A DNA stretch of 64,000 nt. It comes from Isoetes taiwanensis (Eukaryota > Streptophyta > Lycopodiopsida > Isoetales > Isoetaceae). The notes beneath the pieces were generated by a model. That model did not search any database and had not been told where the DNA came from. It was given only the letters and a program-made list of their open reading frames with translations. Positions 46,348 to 58,617 of this stretch are shown one piece after another (the first letter of the stretch is position 1; each line of letters begins with the position of its first letter). The DNA is taken from positions 16,219,428-16,283,427 of the forward strand of contig JAJEKV010000002.1 in NCBI GenBank assembly GCA_021234155.1, read 5' to 3'. The position numbers and the translations under genes are program-made.

Positions 46348-49300
46348 CCAGAAATCGCAAGAGCAAATTGAAGAGGCTCGTGGGCAGTATATGGACATTG
46401 ATCGGCGTGGCATCCACCCACCACCTAAACATCCACCGGCTCTTCGTCAACCACGAAAGTCTGCTAAGGGATCTAATTCCTCTGCGTCCCGGCCCTCAGT
46501 TCCTGCTTCAGATGGCACTGCCCCTCCCATTGCATCCCATGGTGGTCGGTTTGATCCACTTCAGTGGGCTGATTTGGTTGATGAGGTTGCTGCCATGCCA
46601 GGTGCCCAGGAAACATCCTCAAGTTCCCTTGAGACACCAGGGGTCTCATCTGAATTAGCCCCATCACAAGATCAATGCGGTTAGTCTCATGGAATGTTCA
46701 GGGGGTTGCCTCCTCTCCCCTCAAGCGGAGTCGTATTTCTTTTTACTTATCTAGATTGGATGCTCAGTTTGTATGTCTTCAAGAGCATAAGTGTCGTAAG
46801 GGAGACGTATCAAAGCTTGCAGACATGATTGGCCGCAGGTTTAATGTCCTTATTGCAAAGTGATTACGCGGCCAAAGGGGGGGGTGATAGCATGGCTTCC
46901 TTCCTCTGCGGTCATCTTTACTCAGGCTGATCGCTTTGGTCGTTGGGCCCTAATTGTATGGCAGGAGCAAGGGGTTAAATATGGTCTAATTAATGTTTAT
47001 GCCCACAATAGACCTCATCAGAGAGCTTCACTGTGGGCCTCTTTGCGAGGGAAGATACTCAGTTTGGGCTGCCACATTTCATGGCTTCTTGTTGGGGATC
47101 TCAATATGGTGGAAGTGGAGTTTGATCGGTTGGGGGCGACCTCTACAGTGGTGTCTGGATTTGAACGCCAGCAGTGGCTTCGTCTATTCCATGACTGCAA
47201 CCTCTCGGAGATTGATGGTGAGGGTGCCTTCACTTGGTGCAATGGTCAAGTTGGTGGGGGTCGCGCAAGCTCTCGGTTGGATAGAGCCTATTGGAATGCA
47301 GATACAGTTGCGGCACTTCCAGGTCTCTTTCGATTCTGTCTCAGAGATAACTCAGTTTCAGACCACCATCCGCAATTCATCTCAGACGAGCCCCTGCAGC
47401 AGCGGCGGCCTGGAAGGACGTGTTTTCACTTGAACGTGAAGTTCTTAAAGGATGCTGACTTTCAAGAAGGTTGCAAGAATGCTTGGACAACTGCCTTCAA
47501 TCGACGTCGAGGTATGACTGGCATAGTGGATGCAATTGCGGCAGTCAAGGGTTTTGCCAAAGAGTGGGTCGATACGATCTGCAGCGGCCGGTCGCGGCTT
47601 TCTTGGACACTTTGTATCAGGACCTGCTCCATTCTCGACAGGGACGTTTTCCAGGTGTTCATGATCGTGATATTTTGGCACAGATCCAAGCATTGGAGGA
47701 GGAGCAAATTCAGCAAGCAAAGATCAAGGCAGGTCTGCAGTGGTTTCGTGATGGAGACCGTTGTACGGGCTTCTTTTTTCGTGCAGCTAAGAGGCGTCGA
47801 ATGACATCAACCATGTCTTCATTGCTTTTGCCGAATGGTTCGATGCTAATGTAAACCGACCGAACTCAGCAAACATCGCATAACCACTTCCGACATTTTT
47901 TGAGAAACATCTTCCCTTTCAATCGAAATGCAAGATCTTTGTTTTATCTAGGATTTCCCCATCATCTCACGGTGAGCAATGAGTCAATAGAGGCAGCTAT
48001 GACAGCTGACGATTTAAAATCGGCAGTCTTTGAACTGAAAAGAGGCAAATGCCCAGGTTTGGATGGGTTGCCAATTGAGTTCTTCCAGGGGTATTGGGAA
48101 TGGCTGGAGCCAGATGTGTATGATGCTTTTACGTGACTTTTACGGTCCAACGCTTTGGATAGAATTCTAAACACAGGTGCCATCTCACTTATTCCCAAGG
48201 TCAAGGATCCTCAGACTATTTCAGACTGGCGGCCCATCACCTTATTGTCATCCGTATATAAGATCTTCGCCAAGGCTTTTGCAGAGCGGGTAAAGGACAT
48301 GTTGGCAGAGTCCATCTCAACAACCCAGTCAGGTTTTCTTCCAAAACGGTGCATTTTGAATAATGTTGCTGCTGCTTACGAGGGAATTTATTGGGCACGT
48401 AGGCAAAACCTTCCAGTTGTATACCTTAAGCTTGATTTTGCAAAAGCTTATGACAGTGTCAGCTGGGAATTCATGCGTCGTTGTATGCTAAGACTGGGAT
48501 TTGGGGAACAATTCACATCAGATATTATGAAGTCGCATATCTCTCGCCGGGGCGACCGTCTCTGTTCCATGGTGAGCCGTCACATGCCTTTTCACTCGGT
48601 CGTGGTATTCGCCAGGGATGCCCTTTAGCACCATTGCTTTTCACAATTGTTGCAGAGGCTTTATCACAGTTATTCACCATTGCAACGACAGAGGGACTTC
48701 TCCATGGTCTTGCAATGGAGGATGGCACGCAAGAGGTTTGCAATCAATATGCAGACAACACGTTCCTCTTCCTAGTCGCTAATGATGAGAATCTTGCTGC
48801 TGCCAAAATGCTTTTAGACACTTTTTCACTGGCTTCCGGTATTCTTGTGGGGTGGCAGAAGTGTACAGCTTTGTGGACATTGGACAATCCGGCTCCGGCA
48901 TGTGTTCACGATTATCCATGGAAATTACTTGCGCATGGACAGGCCGTCAAGTTGTTGGGGATTCCAGTTGGCATCCATGTTACTATGGGAGCTGCTTGGG
49001 AGGAGATCATTAGGGATTTGGAGAAGCACTTGTTCCGTGGTCCTTCGCTAAGTTGTCTCTTGCGGTCGTGACATTACGGTGGCCAAGTCAGTCCTTAGTA
49101 GTACCCATGTTTATATGGCATCCTTACTGCTAGCACCACAGATCAAAGTGCGTGAGCTCATTGCAATAGTTCGGAACTTTATTTGGGCAGGTACGGAGGA
49201 AGGTGCTGTGGTTAAGGTGGCTTGGTCGAAGTGCATCCTTCCAAAATGGGCAGGTGGTCTGGGTATGATGGACTTCTTACTGCAGAGCAAAGTGCTTATT

Positions 49301-50600
49301 TCAAAGTTCATTTGGAGACTCCTGAATGGTGGGGATGACTCTCCTGGTTCACGCCTTCTTAGACAAGCTCTTGGTCACTGTATCCCTCTAGGCAAGAAGG
49401 CTGTCAAACCAGTCCTACCTTGGGCTTTATTTCAGACTCTGCAGCCTTTTCCAAGCGCTTCTCCATTTTTGCGTGGTTTAACTGGCGGCAAGCATGGGGA
49501 GGTCAGGACATCTTTTCTGGCCATGCCCCTCTATCCACACCCTATTGGAGACTCCATGGTGGTGGGCACCACTGCCTCCAGACCCCTCAGCACCTCCATT
49601 GGCAGCCTCAGTTCATCCCCTTACACAGAGACGATGGGTTCTTGCAGGTGTTGTCTCTATTCAAGCATGGTATGAGGAGGGTCGCCTACTGTCTTGGCCT
49701 GAATTTCAGGCAAAGTTCCTGCTCTCTCGTTGGGATGTATCTCTATGGGAGAAGGTCGCAGAAAATTTGCCTCTCATAGTGCAAGTTGGTGTTGCTGAAA
49801 GGGTGCCATGGGACTGTCATGAAAATATTCACAAAGGCAAGCAATTTGTCAGATCAGTATATCGCCTTCTTTTAGCACCACAACCCCTCCAGTTGCCAGA
49901 TGGGTGGCACCTACATATTCCACAACCCACTTTGTGTCGATGCGGGCGATGGCTTTGGGATAGGTTGCTCCACCCTAAAGTCTCCTCATCTTGTGGTGGC
50001 GGGTTATCCACAGTGCTCCTCATGGGTTAATGCCTTTCGACATCGCTATGATCCTCGTGATATCTGCGGTATGCCCGCTCGCCTCTCGGACGTTGAGACT
50101 CTTGAGCATTGCCTCTTTGATTGTCCCGAGGTTCAACCCAGCGTGGTCCGGCTACAAGGTTTGTTTAACAGTACACTGGACTGCCGATGCATCCTTTTGG
50201 CGTCCTATCCCAATGGATGGCCTTCAGCTAAACAAAGGGCATTTCACCTTGGTTCCGGTTGGATCCTATGGTCGATATGGGAGCGTCGCAGACACCACAT
50301 CTTTCAGGGCATTTATTCATCTGCACACAGTGTTATTACAGTGGCCCAGAAAAAGATATTGACAGCTTACGAGTGTTCTTCCCTTGACTCAGAACTGGTG
50401 GATCGCATCTGGATTCAGTATCTCCGAATTGATTCTTATCATTAGTCTCCTATTCTGGAGTAAGTACATTGTGCTCCAGGCTCGTGCTCCTGTGGCATCT
50501 TTGTGTGCTTACACAGTTAGATGAGACATGTAAATTTTGTACTTTTTCTCTGATTAATAAACTTTTTGGCTTTCGTCCTTCAAAAAATAAAAATAAAAAA
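46348..50600 (+). mobile_element. 5'-truncated L1-type LINE, disabled
   Basis: Full architecture on the plus strand. The ORF1 tail (46349-46684) overlaps the start of ORF2 at 46675. The endonuclease (about 46675-47450) has LVSWNVQGV, VCLQEHK, LLVGDLNMVE and SVSDHHPQF. Reverse transcriptase (about 47950-48900) has WRPITLLSSVYKIFAK, LKLDFAKAYDSVSWEF and GIRQGCPLAPLLF. A terminal zinc-knuckle region (about 49990-50445) contains CGMPARLSDVETLEHCLFDC. The poly(A)-rich end is followed by TTGTGCTAT (50601-50609), duplicated at 46339-46347, the target-site duplication. Breaks: a TGA at 46861, frame changes near 47480-47600 and 48530-48600, a TGA at 48134, further frame changes towards the end, and an active-site change in the catalytic box. 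It cannot encode working enzymes. Confidence 0.93.
48748..48759 (+). other. LINE catalytic box YADD changed to YADN
   Basis: Codons TAT GCA GAC AAC replace the second catalytic aspartate of the (F/Y)ADD motif with asparagine; one base change (GAC to AAC) explains it. Confidence 0.85.
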
Positions 50601-50639
50601 TTGTGCTATTTAATGTTATGAAATAGTGCTTGCTCTTTT

Positions 50640-50742
50640 GCATCCACATTTGTTGGAGGATTTGAACTGCCTCCCACTATGTGGGTGGGATTGCATCTAC
50701 ATTTGTTGGAGGATTTGAACTGCCTCCCACATTTTGCATGTA
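50640..50742. repeat. 53-bp tandem duplication
   Basis: Units from 50640 and 50693 share GCATC-ACATTTGTTGG and AGGATTTGAACTGCCTCCCA. The first overlaps the end of the interrupted 85-bp repeat. Confidence 0.85.
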
Positions 50743-50758
50743 CCACTGGGTATAATCA

Positions 50759-50983
50759 TTAGGCAATGCATGAGAGGACACTATCTGCACCTATTTTCAC
50801 ATGCAGCCAGTTAAAATTCATATTGGACCTTCTAGGAATTGCATAGCCATAATGTTGATAAACTACACCATCCAAGCTGGGTACATTCAATTCAAAAGTT
50901 GTGGCCACAATAATGTCCGATTCCCTAAAAGTGTTGTTGCCCCTTCTTTTGCCTTTAAAATATAGCTTACCTTCATAGTCCAA
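50759..50983 (-). pseudogene. unrecognised coding-like fragment
   Basis: A minus-strand frame with good protein composition (FRESDIIVATTFELNV, LDGVVYQHYGYAIPRR) and no low-complexity sequence. It looks like part of a real exon, but I do not recognise the family and see no neighbouring exon. It could be a gene fragment. Low confidence. Confidence 0.35.
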
Positions 50984-51104
50984 AGGATATTACATTACCC
51001 AATAACCAGATAAAATTGTTCTATGAATTTAAACTTTTTTGCTATGGCAGCAGCAAGCTGTATAGAACAAACTATTTAAGCAAATGCAGAAACATGGCCT
51101 AAAA

Positions 51105-52740
51105 GCTAACAAGATAACATTTCTGACCATTTGCAGTGTTTGTGTAACTTCAAGGGGTATTGAACTAGGAAAATGGATCCAAGCACATATTGTAGAAGTT
51201 GGGATGATATCAGAAAATCTTATGGGGAAGATGTATTGACAGGTCTCTGTTCAGCTTCACAAACCTCCTAATGTACCCTGTGATCATTTTCTTTCATACA
51301 AGAGAAGATTCACCAATCGGGATCAGTATAAAAAATGAGCAGGATTGAGACCGAAGTAAGATGATGGACTCTATTTTTACTGTGGCATGCTCAGGTCTAG
51401 AATTTGCTTCAAGCATTATTAGAGCAGTCTCTGTAGAGGGCATTATTAGTACCTTGCAGAAATGCCGACAAGATAGGAAGTTGGAGTATGCCAAGGTGGT
51501 TCACAACCACATTTGCAGAAATGGATTGAAGGCACATTCAACAGTGGTTAATTATCTTTCTTATGTTTGTTGAATGTGGTAGTGTTGCTGATATCCAGCA
51601 AGTTTTTAACAAATTATCTCACCGTAATGAACATGCCTGGACATCTCTCATATAAGGGCATATTGTTTGTGGACAACCACAGCATGCTCTCGATGTGTCC
51701 AAAAAATGCAAGCACATATTGTTGTTAATTGGACTGCACTTATTACAAAAATATGCAGAACACACATTCACTTCTATGGCAGATCATAACTGAGTGCCAT
51801 TACAAATCCTTCTGCAGAGTTGGCCAGTTTCAGTTTTGCAGATCCCATTCTAGGATGGATATTTCACACTCCAACACCTTTTTTTGTTTGCTTGTCAGTA
51901 TAGCAGACATGCAGAATGCCCAACATGGACTTCAAATACTTCTAGAGATGCAAAATGCTGCGGATCCTCATGACAAAAAGAACATAACAGATCATAAGAG
52001 ATTGGATAATATTGTTATAAGCCCAACAACTTAGAGCAGACACACAACATTGGATATTCAAAAGCTTTTTCACGAAAGGACGATATTAGCATTGTCTTTA
52101 AGAAAATGGGCAAGGGCAACACCTATTCCGGCGCATTTTATAGGAGACAGGCATTCATAGATGTAATAGAGGTAAGATTCTCATTTAAATTTCCAAAAAC
52201 ATTCTTACATAAACATGATCTTCTAAAGCCAGTTGGATAAGTTACCTTACTAGGAAGAGTTCGTTACTATGTGCTCTCCATAACCGTACTCTCCATAACC
52301 ATTCAAAACAATTTTTAGGATTGCTTATGATAACTGTCTTGGAGCATAATGCTTTGACATTCTAGAGAGGCTATTGCCCTTTTCCAACAAGCAAAAAGTC
52401 GAGCTATATATTCAACTTTCGTGCAGTGGGAAGGACTCAGCTGTTTTGGAAGGTAATGCTACTATTGACTTGCACTGCGGATACATCAACTGCTTGCAGC
52501 ATGTTTGATTGGACAACATGGATTTGAATGCTAGCTATGCTCTCTTTTGACAGATGCAGAGGCAAGGGATGCAGCTAAATACTGTAACTTTACTTCCCCT
52601 TTTAAATGCTTGTGTTGATTTAGCTGCTTTAAATCGTGAAGAGCTAATCCATCTATTAGTGGGCAGCATACTTAACCCACAATTGCTAAATGTGAAAAAA
52701 CAGACTCATTGCACAGGTGGTCTTTGATAGCATGACTATT
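51105..52740 (+). pseudogene. decayed pentatricopeptide-repeat (PLS-type) gene
   Basis: Scattered plus-strand frames match PPR units typical of plant organellar RNA-editing factors. 51110-51235 reads CVTSRGIELGKWIQAHIVE. 51450-51560 reads LEYAKVVHNHICRNGLKAHS, then after a frameshift CGSVADIQQVFNKLSHRN and AWTSLI-GHIVCGQPQHALDV. 52553-52660 reads QMQRQGMQLNTVTLLPLLN then ACVDLAALNREELIH. Stops and frameshifts separate them, and 51740-52550 is mostly unrecognisable. Intact members bind organellar RNA; this copy cannot. The PLS-type spacing is inferred from motif order only. Confidence 0.72.
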
Positions 52741-52975
52741 GCTGGGAATATCGCAGAGGTGGGCCGATTGAAGAAGCTCTTTCCAGAATAAAGTCGACAG
52801 AGGGACCATAGTCAGGCTTGGGATGAACACAACGAATACGAAGATAAAACCTGAATCGCTCCACAGCTACGGCATCCTTGATTGATTTGGTGGTAGAACC
52901 AGGCTCTGCTCCAATTTCTTTTGCCGTAGAAAAACATACGAGAAGACCCAATAGGAGGAAAACGGCCCGATGCAA
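52736..52975 (-). CDS. possible small secreted protein (79 codons)
   Basis: Minus strand. Starts MHRAVFLLLGLLVCFSTAKE, which looks like a signal peptide (basic n-region, hydrophobic core, small residues before a possible cleavage site). It continues with a basic then proline-containing tail ending LRYSQQ. The stop codon overlaps the end of the PPR pseudogene region. It may be the first exon of a longer gene. I do not recognise the family, and the call rests on composition alone. Confidence 0.3.
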   Translation of the reverse strand: MHRAVFLLLGLLVCFSTAKEIGAEPGSTTKSIKDAVAVERFRFYLRIRCVHPKPDYGPSVDFILERASSIGPPLRYSQQ

Positions 52976-53472
52976 GAGGAGGTTATTCGGTGACCTTCTG
53001 CATCTCCGTGCTTAGTTTGTAGATCAAAGCCTGGAGCAACCGAAACTGAGCTAATATTTTACCCCCTTTTGCTTCTGGCAGAGCCCAATTTACGTGCTCT
53101 GAGTCCGAAAAAAGGGGCAGGAGGGAAGGCAGGTGGAGCATGCCGGACGTAAGCGACCTCATAAGAGAAAATGTAAAAGAGCAAATGCCAAAATATGGCC
53201 TAAAAGCAGATGCGGAAATATGGCGATAATAGCCTAGATCTGTAGAATGCTACCTGCGGAAATATGGCGGTAATAGCTACCTGCAAGACAAAAAAAAAAC
53301 TAACTTGATAAGCCGCATTCAGGCTATATCTCACAAAGAAGCGGCCACGAATGAATCTATTCTATACAAACCTAGGGTAGAAGAAAATCTGACGGAAGCG
53401 AGAGAAAAGGTAATGCCGGAGCGGAGAGATTGCGAACGGCTCCATCTCCGTCTGTATTTTTTTGCATTTTTG

Positions 53473-53545
53473 CCACATCAGATTCTGCTGACATGTATAG
53501 GCTACGTGGATAGCCTAGAATTGCAAGGAGGGTTGCATGCTATTT
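53473..53545. repeat. dispersed repeat, copy a
   Basis: Shares TGCCACATCA, CTACGTGGATAG and CTAGAATTGCAAGGAGGGTT with 58076-58150 on the same strand. Confidence 0.65.
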
Positions 53546-53559
53546 TATATTAAAATCCT

Positions 53560-56334
53560 AGAATTAGTTGATATATTTCCTTCAAGTTGTTGAAGTTTTA
53601 GAAGGTCTTGTTTATGAAGGATTGTTTAGGACTTTTTTTCCCTTCGGCGCGTGACTATGGTTAGATAACCAACATCTGTAGCTATGACTAACTAGTAGCA
53701 TAAAAGTAAATAGTAATTGGATGCCCGACATTGCTGAGCTTTCCCGAGCTTTCGCAATAGTGTGTTATATTGGCGCTAGTGTGTGGATGTTGTGGGAGTG
53801 CTATATAGATTGCATACAAAAGCTAAAGTAGAGTAGAAAACATGTTATGAACTATGTGAACGCTTCAAAAAAATTCCTTCTACGTCAAATAATGCCCAAC
53901 CAACATCACTATGACATGAGGTACTGAAATAGAGATATACTACTAAAGGTGCAATATATTACGATGTCATATTATACTCAAATAGAGACGCATTTTGAAT
54001 AGAATAGATGTAACAAAAATGCAATATATGCCCTTGGCTACACACCAAGTCACAACAATAATGTTGTCAGGCATTGTTTATGTTCACAATAAGCATTCCA
54101 AGTTGAAGTTGTTTGCCAATCTTGGTCAAAGGTTAGATACATATGTCACTGTGTAGCATAAGGTTGCAAATTAAGTATTCAATTTAGTATTGTTTCATGT
54201 TAAGACTCAACCTTTCTTTTCTAGAATTTCATCGATCTAAAATAAAAACTTGAAGATGGGATGGTTCAATATAGCATAGACGTGGATTAAACGTGTACCC
54301 AAAAAATAAGAATAATGAGCATTGCAAATACGGGAATCAGAATTGTGCTTTAATTGTCTATGAAAGTTTATTGTCAATTGCCAAAATTTAACTCTGTAAA
54401 GTAGTTTATTCCCTCCTGCATTCCATAACATTAGTAAGATACGTAGCAATTCAATGTTTTTTGAAGTCAGAGTCCTAGCTAATTGCAATGTAGTCATGAT
54501 TGCCGGGTCTTGTTGCAAATAAAAGAGAATAATAAGTTGCATTATGCAGATTAGTTTTAGAGACGAATATCAAGCAAAAAAAAATGAATTATTAGGAAAA
54601 GCAAAATAATATGCTAGATGTTGTAGAATTTGAATTAGATTACGGGCTGTGTCTTGCCAAGTTGGGAAGACAAACAAGACCCTGATTCTTTTGGGTTGTG
54701 CCTTCTTTTGACATACCCAAAGGCAAGCCCAAACTGTGGACATGCATGCTAAGCTGCACAACTGACTGCCAAAAGACGGTCCTTAGTATACCAAGGCATT
54801 CTTGTTTGAATGTTAGTAGTAGCTTAAAGAATGAATCTAGTTGGCCACATAGTTTGGCTACTCATTCAGCAAGTTTGATCAGTATTATGAATGCAATAGA
54901 GCTCGCATGTCTGCAAAAAACGAACAAGCTTTGAAATTATGATTGTTAAACAAAAGTCATCTGTTGGTTTGTTTTAATGTTGAAACTCAATGTGATGTCC
55001 AAGCTTTGAAATTATGATTGTTAAACAAAAGTCCTTTAAGAGCAGATAATTTTCAAATCATTTGGTTATGCACCAAAAGTACTAATTTAGCATTGTACAC
55101 CATCAAACTCCTCAAAGACCATAATGTTGGCTGCATCGAAGCTTTGCACGTCTTCCTGTGGAACAACATCCATGTGCTAGCTGCATATTCAATATGGCAT
55201 TGCATCATCTGGGATTGCATCATATGGCATTGCATCTAGAAAACGTCTAAGCATATAAGCAATTCCAAAGCTCGACAAGTTTGCCACCACAATAAAATAG
55301 AGAGCCCTGCACATTGAAATGTGGTATAAACTTGATAGTGTCATGCTGATTGGATGAAACCCCACTATGCCAGGAATACACAATGCAAACAACCAAATTC
55401 AGGAGAGATGGTAATATAAACATAGTCGTAGTGACGCTTCTGACCACTAAATTCAGGAGAAATGGTAATATAAACCTAATAGTAGTGACATCTTAGATAG
55501 GTATAAACAGTCTAGATGACAAAGTGTAGAACCTACGTTAAAAGATGTTGATTTCTTACCCGATCATGAATCTAATGAAGCAGACCTGATGTTGAAGCTG
55601 ATAAAGCAACCCTACTGAAGTCATGATAAAGCCAACTTATTAGCATTGCTTTCAAACACGAGTGCCAATATTTGTAATACAGATCTAACATGGCACTTAG
55701 CCATGACAACGCCAGAATTTAAGATACCAAAATTTAAGACTATGTATGCAGTATCCTCATTTAGCTAGTCCAGATATTACCAATAATTTCTCAAATTCTG
55801 TGACAATCATCCTTTTAACCAATGGAATACATGGTGGAATATATCAATGTTTATCCAATTTAAGATGGTCTAAAAGTGAAACATGAGAAAGAAAAGAATG
55901 ATAATAGAATGACGTAATATAAACTTGCACATTTTCATACTTACAGGTAATTGGAAACAACATGAGCAATGACCTACAGTTCTAGATTTATTAGAGCCGT
56001 ACAAATAAAGAAGAGAAGGCAGGATAGTTCACATTTAATCTAAAACATCTTAACTGCTCTGCAAGAAGCTGGCCATGCACAGACTGTAATCCCTAAGAAT
56101 AAACCATTATGCTTTTCGAGACCTTATCTGACTACAACACTAACCTCTGCCAGATCTAGTGATGTAGAAAATGCCAGATCTAAATGTGAGTGACCAATAT
56201 AAACTAACTTTCGGTCATTGAATATTTGTTGACAATAAATCTATCTGATTATTTGAGGCATGATTTTGCTAACAATACAGAGGATCTTGCTCTTGTAGTA
56301 GATTATGTGATAGGCTTAGTCATGTACAACTGTG
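53560..56334. other. AT-rich intergenic region, no gene seen
   Basis: Contains a 35-bp direct repeat (CAAGCTTTGAAATTATGATT at 54925 and 54999, continuing similarly) and a 53-bp near-duplicate around 55395-55495 (AAATTCAGGAGA-ATGGTAAT). No recognisable coding sequence. Confidence 0.45.
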
Positions 56335-57478
56335 TCACATCTGATCTTCATCCAAGATATTTGCTTTAGCTGGTTTTCCCAGATGTGATTCATTGGAAAT
56401 AATTTTGTATGTACAAAAACCTCTCTTCTCTGCTGTAGCATCAGATTTCACTGGAATATTTACCACAATTCCTTTCGGGCAAAAGATCTTAGCATCTTGT
56501 CTTTTCAGGCAGTACCAACAAGATGTCAGACTCCCAAGCAATGACAAGGGAGATGCTAAATATCACTACCTAAATGTAGGCAGAACAAGGCTTTGCCAGA
56601 ATATAGAAACCCTTTTCACAGATCCTGCATGGAAAGATATAAAGCAAACAAATAAAGCATCCAAAGAGGCAAATAATGAAGGGAAGCCGAGGAAACATTC
56701 TTAACAGGCGAGGTAACAATCCCTTTTCATATCGCTACCTACGCATTCTACTGTCATAAGCAGGCACCATGAAACAGAGAAAGGTGCAAAATAGGGTTCA
56801 CATACAATGCAATAGGCAGTTTATAATGGAGAAACCTCAGCATACGAGCCTTTGAAAATGTATGCAGATCTCTTCGTTACCAGAATATATTGAGATTAAT
56901 AAGATGTAAAGCAGATATTACAGATTATGAGGGCTTCAAAAAATAGAAAAGGGAGGGGAACTGCCATCAGATTCCATTATACAATGTAGGATGTTATGGA
57001 CATCTACAAAGTTCAAGCAATCAACATAAGTAAATAAGGCATATCTGAAAATAAGAAAGTCTTCCATCTACGTTTATTAATTGTTCTTTCTAAACATGCT
57101 GACAATTCCATAATCCATGAGAGGTCTCGCTAATACTGTAAAGAACCTCAGCACATGGATAATCTTTCAGACAACTTCATTAAACAGACAATTTCATTAA
57201 ACTATGGGTCATGCTGAAATGAGACAACTCTCTAGGTACCTATGTTGTAGAAAGGGAGATCAATGTAGTCATAATAAAATCCACAGACATTGATATGGTC
57301 CAGGCACAAATTATGATTTGCATAGACACCTGCATATAGAAAATTGAAGTAAGAAATCAGAAGGTATAGAACGGAACCTTGAACTTCCAATCTTTATTTT
57401 GCCAGTTCCAGGGAGCATAGAGAAGCCAGTGTTTTCTTCTGAAGATCCGAAATGCAGAATCTCTTTTCTTTCTGCCAT
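56335..57478 (-). CDS. candidate gene of unknown function (two exon-like blocks)
   Basis: Minus strand. A first block at 57478-57378 starts with ATG and reads MAERKEILHFGSSEENTGFS, then MLPGTGKIKIGSS, ending at AAG|GTTCCG, a weak donor. A last block at about 56530-56338 reads RQDAKIFCPKGIVVNIPVKS, then SNESHLGKPAKANILDEDQM and a stop. Both look like real protein sequence, but the connection between them, the middle exons and the family are unknown. They could belong to different genes or be gene debris. Confidence 0.22.
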
Positions 57479-58617
57479 AGCCGCTTCTGGTTGCTGCTGT
57501 TGGATTCATGGCCATGAAGACTAGTGCCCTTTCTGAAGATTCAGCAATTGCAAGGCTGATACGATTAGTTGCGGAAGCTCAAAACAAACGGTCACCAACA
57601 TAGTTATTAATCGAATGTTTTGCAAAGTACTATACTCCAGTCCTTGTTTTGACGACGACTGCCATCGCTCTTGTTCTGCTGGCATAAAGTCCGATACCTG
57701 CAAAAAGCATATGTTCCCTGTTGCTTCTTTGCTTTGGTTGCCCATCCTCCATACCCTAACGGCCCAGCCGCACGAACAGGGAAGTGGAAAAGAAACAAAA
57801 AATCATGTGCCGGAATAGGTCCGGCATCCTATTAGATGGATCGATGCCTATAAGAAGATAAATAGAACTTTTTAGACGGATTCCCCGCAGATATCACAAT
57901 CACAGCCAAAAACAACGAGTTACCTTAACGAGGGGACTACAATGAAAAGGCTGGAGGGAAGAGAATCGAAAGGGAAAGAAGAACGAAGGCGAGAGCGCGA
58001 CGTATTCTATCTCCATGTTATTTTTTGACCTTTTCTAATTTTAGAGGCCGTCGATGCTAGAAATGGTCATAAGCACTGCCACATCATGTTTTGTTGAGTT
58101 GGAGGTGTTACGTGGATAGGCTAGAATTGCAAGGAGGGTTGCACGCTTGGTTAGGCTGGCGTGCTAAAAAAAGTGTTAGATTAATATTAATTACAATATA
58201 AAGTTTATGTTTTAATAAGAAATATTGAAAAATATATATTGAAAATTAATTAAAACTAAACTATGCCCTACGAAGTTTTTGCACTCTAAGATCTGATCCT
58301 TATGAAGCCTTTTCGGCGAAGAACAGCTGAAGAACGGCACAGAACATGGAAAATCTAGTGAAAAAATGGTGTGAAGTTCTTGCTGAGTAACAGGCGCAGC
58401 CGGTCACGCGGAATCGAGCAACCCAACTTCTATTCCGCAATATTGGGCTATGCCACGCGTTGTCTCACGATCGGGTGCCAGGGAATGAAAGCGACCCTAC
58501 TTCTATTTTGTAAACCGTAGGAAAGTGGGTGATTGAATTTGAACCAATCTGCAGCTGTCATGTGGCGATGATTCTAATTACACAAATTAAAAACACTAGA
58601 GCTGTTAACTGACCATC
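57479..58617. other. intergenic, includes dispersed repeat copy b
   Basis: 58076-58150 repeats the block at 53473-53545. Short open frames on the minus strand at 57521-57798 have no recognised domain. Upstream sequence for the candidate minus-strand gene may lie here. Confidence 0.4.

Noticed and set aside
48525-48743. Minus-strand open frames across the LINE
   Set aside because: They are shadows of the plus-strand reverse-transcriptase frame.
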